A stretch of DNA of 64,000 nt. It comes from Rhodobacteraceae bacterium NBU2976. Its GTDB lineage: Bacteria > Pseudomonadota > Alphaproteobacteria > Rhodobacterales > Rhodobacteraceae. Positions 38,708-47,400 of this stretch are shown here, piece after piece. Under the pieces are notes generated by a model. The model was not told the origin of the DNA and made no database searches. It was given only the letters and a program-made list of their open reading frames with translations. Positions within the stretch are counted from its first letter, which is position 1; each line of letters opens with the position of its first letter. The position numbers and the translations under genes were made by a program. The stretch spans positions 124,001 through 188,000 of the forward strand of contig JALPRQ010000001.1 of assembly GCA_023630215.1 (NCBI GenBank). Reading direction: 5' to 3'.

Positions 38708-40791
38708 GCCGCCTCCTGTTCTTGACGAATTTCTTGGCACAGCGCAACGCGCGCCTCCAGATCGGCTAGGCGGGCTTGGAGTTCGTCAATCGACCCCTGC
38801 ACCTCCTCTGCGCCATGTTGTGCTTGACCGCGGCGTGTCGACAAGATGGCTGATTGCAATTCGTGAAAACTCTTGATTGCCGCCTGCGACGCTGTTGTCA
38901 ATTTGTCCGTCGCGTCCTCCAGAAGTTCGTTTTCTATCGGCAGAAACTGAGAGCGGATCATTTTGCCAAGGGCTTTTTCCACCTCGTCTTCGGATTTGAA
39001 CTTGCCAAACCAACCTTTCCAGAACTTGCTTGGCATATCGAACGAAACAACCTTGGAAAGAGCCGTGGTGTTGGGCGTGTCCCCGGAAAGTTGCACGGTG
39101 TTTACCTGTATATCCGACGCCTCCTCGAACCCCAGTTCAACCAAAGCTGTCGCCAGAGTTTCCGCCTCTTCTTCTAGCTTTGCCAGGATTTTCGTCTGCA
39201 CGATCGGGAATTCCATACGGAAATATCGGTTCATACCGGCACGCAGCGGGATCGGATCAATCGAATAGGTGCTGGTGGATTTTCCCCGTTTCAACTTGGC
39301 ATAAGCGGCTCGAAATTTCTTTGTCTCGTCCTTGATAAAATTATCCACCACCGCTCGAAGACCATTTTGAACATCGCCAAAAACGGTTGAGCTTGTTGCC
39401 TCCAGTGCCACCTTGAAGCGGATCAGCATTTTTTGGATCTGTTCTTCAGCCTCGGCAAATGACCGTGTATCGGTTTCGGTTGCGTCGTCCTCTGCCGGTG
39501 GTTCCTGATCCTGCATCAGTGCCAGTTGACGGCGCAGCGCACTGATCCGGCGCTTGGCATCGCCTTCCACGATTCGGCTGACGTTGCCCAGATCAACGCG
39601 CGCGCTCTGCAACCAGGATTCCCCGATACCGGCATCCATCAAACCGGCAATCGCATCGTCAAGCGCTGGCAAGCCGGACGCCACCCATGCTTTGACCTTC
39701 TCCTCGGTGTCAAACACAGCTTTGGCTGACGCCAATGCTGCGTCACGTCCCGACAGAAACATGTCAAATTTGGCAGGATCAACGGTTACCGCCTGACCCA
39801 TGGCATATTCCGCCCAAAGGGCCGATCCAAAGATTACCGGAATCGTCGTATTGGGGTTTTCGCGGGACAACATCGTTTTGATATGAGACGCGATTTCTGG
39901 AATATCATCGATGGGGTTGGTCAGCTCGTCACAGCGATTGACAAAGACCACAAGCCGATCCAGCCGCAACGCATTCAGCACACGCAACAAATACATGTCG
40001 GCGCTGGAAAAGGCTTGATGGGCCGACAGAACCAGAACGAAGATATCCGAATGTTCCAGACATTGCAGGGTGATTTCTTCGCGGATCAACAAAGGATCGT
40101 TCAGCCCGGGTGTGTCGATCAGGCGAAGCGGATAGCCAAATCGCTCCTTGCCGAAATAGATGCTGGCCTCGCGGGTGATATCGGCAAACCGACCCATGAC
40201 TGGGTTTTTCACCAACTGTTCCGGATCATCGCCTGCACAAATATATCGTGCCAAAATATCCGTGTTGATGGACGAAAACCGATGAGATTTGCCCAGAAGC
40301 TGTTGAAATTGCTCCCCCAGACGCATCTCGGCGCGCTTTCGCATTTCTTCAACCTCGGCGGAAATATCGCTCAGATCATATGAACTGCCGGGGATGGATC
40401 CCGCCAGTTCTGCCAGCCGTCCCTCTCGCGAGGCAAATTTTTTCCACTGCGTATCATCAAAAAAGGTGAAGCGCCCGCCGTCTTCGGGACCATCGGGGTT
40501 CCCGAAATACATATTGGTGACAACGGCCGTCCATGGATTGACATCCGAGGGTAGGAATTCCGGCTTCCCCATAAACCCGTTTAACAAACTGGTCTTCCCG
40601 GCCTTGACCTGTCCGATGACAGACACGCCAGCAACAGATTTCCGCAAACTGTTATCAATTTTGGCGATCAGATCGTCAAACTCGCCGTTTGCTGCCGCGC
40701 GCAGACGCGTAGCCAACGCCTCGAATTCTGACATCTTTCTGGTCAGATCAACTCCGATTGTCGAGGCAGGTACGGCAGCGTCCAATGTCAC
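38704..40791 (-). CDS. Dynamin-type GTPase, long form
   Basis: A protein of about 695 residues with a complete GTPase domain: G1 GQVKAGKTS (60-68), G2 Thr in PWTAVVTN, G3 DTPGLND (226-232), G4 NRCD (285-288). The rest is helical with a predicted coiled coil near the C-terminus (SIDELQARLADLEARV) and a hydrophobic/aromatic patch FWKGWFGKF that could touch membrane. The frame opens at a TTG at 40806, but the GTG at 40791 is preferred because AAGGA lies 7 bases before it; an ATG at 40734 would still keep the GTPase domain. It ends inside the start of the short GTPase gene. Confidence 0.85.
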   Translation of the reverse strand: MTLDAAVPASTIGVDLTRKMSEFEALATRLRAAANGEFDDLIAKIDNSLRKSVAGVSVIGQVKAGKTSLLNGFMGKPEFLPSDVNPWTAVVTNMYFGNPDGPEDGGRFTFFDDTQWKKFASREGRLAELAGSIPGSSYDLSDISAEVEEMRKRAEMRLGEQFQQLLGKSHRFSSINTDILARYICAGDDPEQLVKNPVMGRFADITREASIYFGKERFGYPLRLIDTPGLNDPLLIREEITLQCLEHSDIFVLVLSAHQAFSSADMYLLRVLNALRLDRLVVFVNRCDELTNPIDDIPEIASHIKTMLSRENPNTTIPVIFGSALWAEYAMGQAVTVDPAKFDMFLSGRDAALASAKAVFDTEEKVKAWVASGLPALDDAIAGLMDAGIGESWLQSARVDLGNVSRIVEGDAKRRISALRRQLALMQDQEPPAEDDATETDTRSFAEAEEQIQKMLIRFKVALEATSSTVFGDVQNGLRAVVDNFIKDETKKFRAAYAKLKRGKSTSTYSIDPIPLRAGMNRYFRMEFPIVQTKILAKLEEEAETLATALVELGFEEASDIQVNTVQLSGDTPNTTALSKVVSFDMPSKFWKGWFGKFKSEDEVEKALGKMIRSQFLPIENELLEDATDKLTTASQAAIKSFHELQSAILSTRRGQAQHGAEEVQGSIDELQARLADLEARVALCQEIRQEQEAA

Positions 40792-40809
40792 GGGAGAATC
40801 CTTCAACTT

Positions 40810-41994
40810 TTATGCTTGATACATTTTTTGGGTCATGGAATCCGAGGTGCTTTCCATGTCCAGGACAAGCTCCAGATCCCATAAGAACTGTTCTTCATTC
40901 ATCGAAAACGGGCATCCTTTGACCTTAGTATTTAAGATTGACAGGCTGTCGTGCACAGTAATCCCCATCTGGATCAAAAAGATCGCAGCGATCATTTTGG
41001 TCTTAGCCTGATCCGTACCCATCACCAGGACTTTGTGGCCCTGATTGATTTCTGACTGAATATGCGAAATCATCGACAGATGCTTGCGGATATCCTTGGG
41101 TTTGTTTGCGGGCTGGTGCGGCGTCATGATCACGCGGACCCCTGCCGCCTCCAACGTTGTGCTTAGACCGGTGTCCGTCTCGCTGTTCACAACGGCAACC
41201 GTAATACCCTGATGCGCCATTTCTTCAAGCATCTCGGCGTTATTGCTTGCGGAAAACGCTTCGGTTGCGACCGCAAAAGACCGACGAACAATCCAGATGA
41301 TCGGCCCGTCTGCGGTGTCTCCGGTGTCGGTGCCCAGATCCGGCATACCGCGAAACTCGGGCGCAAGTGTGCGGGCAGCGGCGTCTGGGCGCGGTATCGC
41401 CATGCCACCCGTTTTCAGGAATTGCTTGGTGACGTTGCTTTCGGGCGCGTTGAACATCTTGTCGGGGCTACCCGCCTCGATGATTTGGCCGCTGCCCAAC
41501 AGGACCATCCAATCGGCAAACAGGCGTGCATGTTCGCTATTATGGGTCACCATAACGATCGCGCGTTTCTGTGCTTCGTCTTTTAATTGCTCCAGAATGG
41601 GCATCGCCTCCTCGTGGGCGACCATCGCACAGGGTTCATCAAGGCACAACATGCGCGGGTTTTGCGCCAAAGCTTCGGCAATCTGGCCTCGAATTGTGCG
41701 CGTCGATACTGCACGCGCCATTTGTTCGCTACGCGTGGCCTGTCTTATGACATAGGGGTGATTATTTTTGGACAAGGGTTGACCGTAAAACGTCGCTTCG
41801 TCTGCTTCAGTGGTGACCACATCGGCGGTGCGTTTCCCTTCGAATACAGACATCAGGGTGGATTTGCCGACACCGACCGGCCCCATCACAACAAAAAAAC
41901 CTACAGCAGGAAACGACAGGCTGATGTCTTTCAACAACAGCCGCTCGCCGACCATGACACGCAGGTTTCGCAATGTCAGCAGATCGTCGGTCAT
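40810..41994 (-). CDS. ABC-type ATPase fused to a catalytically dead phosphatase-like domain
   Basis: A 394-residue protein in two parts. Residues 1-195 are an ABC ATPase with Walker A GPVGVGKST (38-46), Walker B MLCLDEP (115-121) and the switch His in VTHN (151), but the helical subdomain is short and the signature is degenerate (TRTIRGQ at 98-104 instead of LSGGQ). No membrane segment is present and no permease is nearby. Residues about 232-375 align without large gaps to the stand-alone phosphatase at 43715-44275, but the catalytic Cys is replaced by Met325 and the P-loop Arg by Lys331, and the general-acid Asp is missing. It is therefore a likely pseudophosphatase. Its ATG overlaps the upstream gene by four bases. 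Confidence 0.8.
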   Translation of the reverse strand: MTDDLLTLRNLRVMVGERLLLKDISLSFPAVGFFVVMGPVGVGKSTLMSVFEGKRTADVVTTEADEATFYGQPLSKNNHPYVIRQATRSEQMARAVSTRTIRGQIAEALAQNPRMLCLDEPCAMVAHEEAMPILEQLKDEAQKRAIVMVTHNSEHARLFADWMVLLGSGQIIEAGSPDKMFNAPESNVTKQFLKTGGMAIPRPDAAARTLAPEFRGMPDLGTDTGDTADGPIIWIVRRSFAVATEAFSASNNAEMLEEMAHQGITVAVVNSETDTGLSTTLEAAGVRVIMTPHQPANKPKDIRKHLSMISHIQSEINQGHKVLVMGTDQAKTKMIAAIFLIQMGITVHDSLSILNTKVKGCPFSMNEEQFLWDLELVLDMESTSDSMTQKMYQA

Positions 41995-42905
41995 CCAGAG
42001 GTTCCGGCATTAATCAATGCATTCCAGCCAATAAGAATGCGGCCCAATCGGTTCAGGTCCGAATGTGCTATAATCTGTTGGTTTGGTCCGATTACAATAA
42101 TCAGAATATCGGTGCCATTGGAGCCACGTATCAGCACCTGCAAACTGGGCGCACTGCCCACCGCTGGTTCAGCTGCGCCTTTCCAGCTTTTCAGTTCCTC
42201 CACCAGACCTTCGGTGGACAACCCTTCGATCGTGGGAATATAGCCGGATTTTTTGGTTATCTCGCCGTTTGAATCCAGCATGATGGCAAATTCCACATGC
42301 GCCTTCAGACGGTCAAAATATTTTTCGACCAGTCCGTTCGTCTCACCCTGATCACTCGTGGGAGAGACGTGCGTTTCCGACGCTGGTGTCGCAGGTGCTT
42401 TTGGGTGCAGTAGGCGCGGGGGATTGTCGACGACAACCCGCAAAGTGCGTTCCTTTGTATCGGGAGTTGTGGGCTTACCCGTCAACAGGGTGCGAAGTGA
42501 TACCCCGTCGACTTCTAACATGCCCTGTAATTCCCTTGGGACCCTTTTGATAGATAACAAATCTTCGTCACCAAGATGGGAAAGCACGGATTTGAAATGT
42601 GTTGCCGCATCATGTGTTTCCGCCGGGGATTTGTCGCCTTCGATCGCGCGAAAACCTTTTAACGAACCGATACTGTTGGGGGTGGTCATAGGTTTGTATG
42701 CGATGATCATTGCGGCTTTGACCACGAACGAAAATGTATTCTTGCCGCTTTCAAGTATGAATAACCTTGGCAGAATAGTGCGGCTTATAATTGTGTTCAG
42801 AAAGCGAACGTCATCTTGTCTGGACGTGCTTTCGCTGTTTACGGATTGTGAAAGCGCGTTGCCCCATTCATCGACGGCGCGGATAGTGATCATCTTTAAT
42901 CTCAT
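41991..42905 (-). CDS. Unknown protein with possible C-terminal Roadblock/LC7-like domain
   Basis: A protein of about 304 residues. The N-terminal 130 residues (MITIRAVDEWGNALSQSV and FILESGKNTFSFVVKAAMII) are unassigned. A Pro/Thr-rich linker near 175-200 leads to a C-terminal domain with FAIMLDSNGEITKKSGYIP and DILIIVIGPNQQIIAHSDL, a strand pattern that resembles Roadblock/LC7 domains. The ATG at 42905 is chosen because GGAG lies just upstream; 42893 is an alternative. It overlaps the ATPase gene by four bases, so the four genes 42905-37544 are one translational unit. Confidence 0.65.
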   Translation of the reverse strand: MRLKMITIRAVDEWGNALSQSVNSESTSRQDDVRFLNTIISRTILPRLFILESGKNTFSFVVKAAMIIAYKPMTTPNSIGSLKGFRAIEGDKSPAETHDAATHFKSVLSHLGDEDLLSIKRVPRELQGMLEVDGVSLRTLLTGKPTTPDTKERTLRVVVDNPPRLLHPKAPATPASETHVSPTSDQGETNGLVEKYFDRLKAHVEFAIMLDSNGEITKKSGYIPTIEGLSTEGLVEELKSWKGAAEPAVGSAPSLQVLIRGSNGTDILIIVIGPNQQIIAHSDLNRLGRILIGWNALINAGTSG

Positions 42906-43020
42906 TTCACTCCAACAGTTGCTCAAACCTCGTTAGGCAACTGCAAGTAACCAGAATTGTGTTTCGATCTAATTGTGACCGTTCTTCGCATCTGGTTGGC
43001 TACCAATTCCAACGTGGCCC

Positions 43021-43044
43021 GAAGGCAGGCCGAAACCTGCCTTC
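43021..43044. other. Perfect 9-bp hairpin between Roadblock gene and downstream operon
   Basis: GAAGGCAGG at 43021-43029 pairs perfectly with CCTGCCTTC at 43036-43044 around a 6-base loop. It begins nine bases after the Roadblock stop on the minus strand. There is no T run on either strand, so it may set relative expression by stabilising the upstream mRNA or by partial termination. Confidence 0.6.
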
Positions 43045-43053
43045 CAACAGACA

Positions 43054-43458
43054 TTATACCTGCGCGGTGATGTTTTCGATCGAAGCCCGCGCCTTTGCAA
43101 GAACCATCCCGATATTCGCGGACTTTCTGGACACATAAGTCACCACGTGATCTGGATATTTTTTTGTACGGATAAAAACGTGAATAAGGTTCTCGGACAT
43201 GATCAGCATTTCATGGAAATAATGTGCCGTGTCTTTTTCGTTGCCGCGGGCTTTTTTGAAGTGATTTTCGATGGCAATCACGTTTGACCCCTGAAACAGG
43301 TCAGCCGTTGCTGCGGCAACCATGTCCAACACTTCTTGCGGGTGGGAATCCACGGTTTTCACACCCAGTAGCATTCCGGTGCTCATATCTACATATCCGC
43401 CCGCCAGACACTCGGGAATTGTGCTTACGGCATCTGCGATTGCTTTATCTAACGACAT
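43054..43458 (-). CDS. Roadblock/LC7-domain protein
   Basis: A 134-residue single-domain protein with a Roadblock/LC7 pattern: CLAGGYVDMSTGMLLGVK as the first hairpin, an amphipathic helix, EMLIMSENLIHVFIRTKKYPDHVVTYVS as the central strands, and NIGMVLAKARASIENI as the last helix. In bacteria such proteins (MglB and conservon components) commonly regulate small GTPases as activating proteins or scaffolds. Here the only GTPases nearby are the two dynamin-type proteins. The ATG follows AAGGA at 8 bases. Confidence 0.75.
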   Translation of the reverse strand: MSLDKAIADAVSTIPECLAGGYVDMSTGMLLGVKTVDSHPQEVLDMVAAATADLFQGSNVIAIENHFKKARGNEKDTAHYFHEMLIMSENLIHVFIRTKKYPDHVVTYVSRKSANIGMVLAKARASIENITAQV

Positions 43459-43714
43459 TCAGATTTCCTTTATTACCTAGGTGTAAATTCGACGCTTAGC
43501 CACTCTGCAAATGTATTCATTAACCGGTTACTATTTACTGAATGACTCGATATCTGCCTTGGGATAACACCACATAAACCATTTAATTCCTTGTTTACGC
43601 TCGCTCGTAACAGACGGTTTTTACTATCTGGAAAAATGTGGCAAAATTCCACCATTGTTTGGCTTTAAATGCGAATGTAACAATATGTTTATGCTAGAAT
43701 TATGTCGAAATTTC
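43459..43714. other. Intergenic gap between phosphatase and Roadblock genes
   Basis: A 256-base A+T-rich gap with no supported gene. It probably carries the promoter of the Roadblock gene and the downstream operon; I cannot place -35 and -10 elements with confidence. Confidence 0.35.
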
Positions 43715-44275
43715 CTATTTTCTCCACACAATTGATAAGGTGTGCAGGAAGTCTTCTTGTGCGTGTGATTCAATCCATTTCGCGTGATTAGCTCGCACCT
43801 CGGTGATCGCGTCGATTGATTCCATTCCGTAATAGATCAATTGCGCGGCCAACATCGTACCGGTACGTCCCTGACCCGCGCGGCAATGATAGACACAGGC
43901 TTTGCCCTCTTGCAGGTAGGAATCCACCAACTGACAAAGCTCCTTTGCTTGATCAGGGGTTGGGACCCCCATATCTGCAATCTTCAGATGATAGGAATCG
44001 ATGCCATAATCGCGAAGCCTGTCAATCGGCGGGGACCATTTCTCTGTCAGCGTGATTAAAAGCCGCGTGCCCATGCGCTGCAACGCCTCCAGATCACTGT
44101 CAATCGAACGGACGATCCCGGGACGTGGTGTGCCACCCAGTTTACCGCTGATCAGCCAGTGAAAGCCGGTTGGCCCCATATACCGCAGCGGAGGATTATC
44201 AGAAGGAGTCAGATAGTCCGGCAAGCGGGCGAAAATGTTGGTATTCTCTGGCACATTGGAATCCATCTTTTGCAT
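43715..44275 (-). CDS. Dual-specificity/tyrosine phosphatase
   Basis: A 186-residue phosphatase with an intact active site HCRAGQGRTG (His130, Cys131, Arg137) and a general-acid candidate Asp101 in KIADMGVPT, in the spacing of dual-specificity phosphatases (cyclin-dependent or atypical DSP type). Substrate could be phosphoprotein, phosphoinositide-like lipid or RNA; not resolved. Length and the N-terminal GFHWLISGKLGG segment match the C-terminal half of the ATPase fusion at 40810-41994, indicating common ancestry. A second ATG lies at 44266. An inverted repeat sits directly upstream. Confidence 0.88.
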   Translation of the reverse strand: MQKMDSNVPENTNIFARLPDYLTPSDNPPLRYMGPTGFHWLISGKLGGTPRPGIVRSIDSDLEALQRMGTRLLITLTEKWSPPIDRLRDYGIDSYHLKIADMGVPTPDQAKELCQLVDSYLQEGKACVYHCRAGQGRTGTMLAAQLIYYGMESIDAITEVRANHAKWIESHAQEDFLHTLSIVWRK

Positions 44276-44281
44276 CTTCGC

Positions 44282-44299
44282 TATGTGTTACGACACATA
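44282..44299. promoter_or_regulatory. Inverted repeat before the phosphatase gene
   Basis: TATGTGT-TACG-ACACATA is a perfect 7-bp inverted repeat with a 4-base spacer, ending seven bases upstream of the phosphatase ATG on the minus strand. It is suited to binding a dimeric repressor; the regulator is unknown. Confidence 0.5.
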
Positions 44300-44386
44300 T
44301 ATCGATCTTTGCGTCTCAAAGGGTTTATGCCGCAACTTATGGGCAATTTGGTGACCAATATCTGGAAAAAATGTCGCATCTCATGC

Positions 44387-44417
44387 AAAACCCCGCCGAC
44401 TTGCATCGACGGGGTTT
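44387..44417 (-). terminator. Intrinsic terminator after the giant autotransporter
   Basis: On the minus strand AAACCCCGTCGA pairs with TCGGCGGGGTTT around a 6-base loop (12 pairs with one G-T), followed by T. It separates the autotransporter transcript from the phosphatase gene. Confidence 0.88.
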
Positions 44418-44435
44418 CGCAAATTTCTATCCGGA

Positions 44436-47400
44436 TCAGAATTCGTAGTTGATTCCGACCTGACCTTTGATGGTGAAGAAGTCACCATTCGTCTGGACGT
44501 TACCGGCGGCAAAGCCAGTCAGACCGTTGTCGTTCCAGAATTCCAGACCAGCGCCAACTTCGACGAACATGCCCGTGAACCCGGCTTCGAATTCCAGCGT
44601 ATCCACACCCGTCGCGATTGTGGCTGTGTTCTGGTCTTCGAATTCGTTCCACAGTTTGGCGGTGAAGGTCGGAGCATAGGTCATGCCACCCTGTCCGGCA
44701 AACTCGGTCGAGATGTTGACACCAACCGCCGCGCGTGTGCTCAGGCCATCCGAGTAGCTGACATCAAGCGTATCGATCGAGAAGTCGTCGATCGTGGTGC
44801 GGACATGGGCAAAGTTGCCGACCGCTTCCACTGTCGTGGTTCCCGTGCTGTAGACCTGATACCCGGCCTCTAGCTCGACACCCAGCGAACGGACGTGCGA
44901 TGTCGCTTCCGAACTAATCGACGGCATGTCGATGGCCAGATCCAGCTCGTCCTGCTTAACAAGGCTTTCGAAGCGGAACATATCGTTCGCATAGGACGCA
45001 CGAACACCCAGCGTATACCCGTTGAAGGTTGCAGTTGACGGTGTGTTGTCGAAGTTGACGACCGAGTTAATGTAACCCGCCATCAGCCCAACTTCGGCTT
45101 TACCACCAGCACCGGCCAACCCGTCGAGAGCAAAGTCATAACCCAGCATCGCAGCGAAGGTCGACTGTACATAGGAGTTGTCCACCTCTGTCGTTAGCGA
45201 ACCCAGTTCGGCCGTCTGATAGACCTCACGTGACTGCGATTCATACAGCACCAAGCCCCATGCACCGGTTGGTTTATCGGCAAGATCACTGATCAGTTCG
45301 TGTTCCAACCAGGCTTGCGCCGTCGTGTACCAGATCGACTGACCAGCGGCCATGAAGTTTACTGGCTCGTAAACCTCGTTACCGTCAACACCTGCCAGGA
45401 TGAAGTTGTTAGTCGCGTCATCGAAGAACAGACGGTAATCGACTGCGCCGGCTTCGACGAACCCGCCCTGTAGGGTGAAGTCTGTCTCGCTGGCGTTTTC
45501 GGCATCATTCACATCAACCAGAACAATCCCGATAGTGTTGATGCCGCCGTCACCCGGGTTGGTGTTGGTGACCACAATTTCGGTCGAACCCGAGCTGGAG
45601 CCGTTGATGATCAACATGTCGCCGACACCACCAGCATCAACAAACACATCCAGTTCCAACGTTCCGCCCGTGCCGGTGAAATCACCGTCGACAGTCAGCG
45701 TATCCATGTTGGTCGCCCCGTTACCCGCCGTCTCGTCCGAGAGAGAGATGCGGCCGGTGTTGTTCAGCAGCTCCAGGCTGTCAAACACGGTGACTTCGGA
45801 TGTATTGCTATAGAATGCCGCAACAATCGACGTTCCGGTGTTGTTCAGCACATCATAGCCACCACCAAAGAAGCTGGTGCCGCTAGTGTACCAGTCGCCG
45901 TCATTGTTGAACGTATCACCATAGTCAGAGAGGCTAACGTAACCTGTTATATATCCCCCGACTTCGTTGTTGATCGTTACCGGACCATTGATAGCTGTAA
46001 TTACAAGATCACCTGGCGCGCCAGAGGTATTATAAATATCCCCATAGTTGGTAATCGTGATGGCGCCTGTGGAATTTGCATCGATCGCGGATACACCGCC
46101 ATAGACAGTTCCATAATTGGTAATCTGTATGCCGTAACCACCATATTCATCGACGTTAATACCATAGTTGAGACCAAATACCGTGTTGCCTGGGTCAATG
46201 GTGATATCGATCAAACCACTAGCGCTTTCGGCATCGATACCGGTAAATCCGCCAGCGACATCGCCAACCACATTAATGGTGATAGCCCCCGACGCATTAT
46301 AGGCGTTGATCCCGTTGGAACCACCATAGGTTTGGTACCCAGCACTGGTGATCAAAATAGCACCCGTTCCGAAGTCAAACGCTCGGATACCATCACCATT
46401 GGATCCGGAGACATAAGTAGTGCCGGATGCATCGATCGTGATACCACCGCCACCATTGTTCTGGGTTTCAATGCCATCAACATATCCATAGACATTGAAA
46501 CCGTTCGTTGTCACCGATATGCCATCTTCAGCCGCTGCATAGATCCCGTCGCCGCTGTATCCGTAGACGCCTCCTGCGGTTGTAATCGTCACCGAACCGC
46601 CGAGGTCCGCGTACACATTAATTCCATTTGTACCGCCGGTTATGTCGCCTGTGCCGCCGGTGATGTTGATATTGCCATCATTCGTAAACACATTGATTCC
46701 GTGGGCTAGACCGCCGCCAACCGAACCATCGGTCGTTACGTCAACATTACCTGTACCTCCGGCATCGATATTGATCCCGGAAACACCGCCATAGATCGCG
46801 CCTGCACCGCCGATGACTTCTACATCACCATCTGTTGTAATCGCGTTGATGCCGAATGTTGAATAACCTTCAACTGTACCGTCTGTGGTAATGTAAATGT
46901 CTCCGGTCCCGCCAGCTATGGCATTGATCCCGAATACACCACCATAGATCGCGCCTGCGCCACCAAGGATGTCAATGTTGCCGTTAGTTGTCAGCGCATT
47001 GATACCAGTGTTGGAATTACCAGTAACCGTACCATCGGTTGTGATATAGACATCACCCGTACCGCCGGCTGTAGTATTGATCCCCATTACGCCGCCATAG
47101 ATTGCACCTGCACCACCAATGATGTCGATATCACCATTTACTGTGGTTGCGTTGATGCCAAAGGTGGACGTACCAGTGACGGTGCCATCGGTCGAAATGT
47201 AGACACTTCCTGTCCCACCGGCCGAGGAAGAGATCCCCATTACGCCGCCAAGGATCGCACCTGCGCCACCATAGATGTCGATATTTCCATCTGTCGTGAC
47301 GGCATTGATCCCAAAGGTGCTCGTACCCGTAACATCACCTTCTGTGGTAATGTTGATGTTACCTGTACCACCCGTAACGGTATTTATTCCCATAACACCG

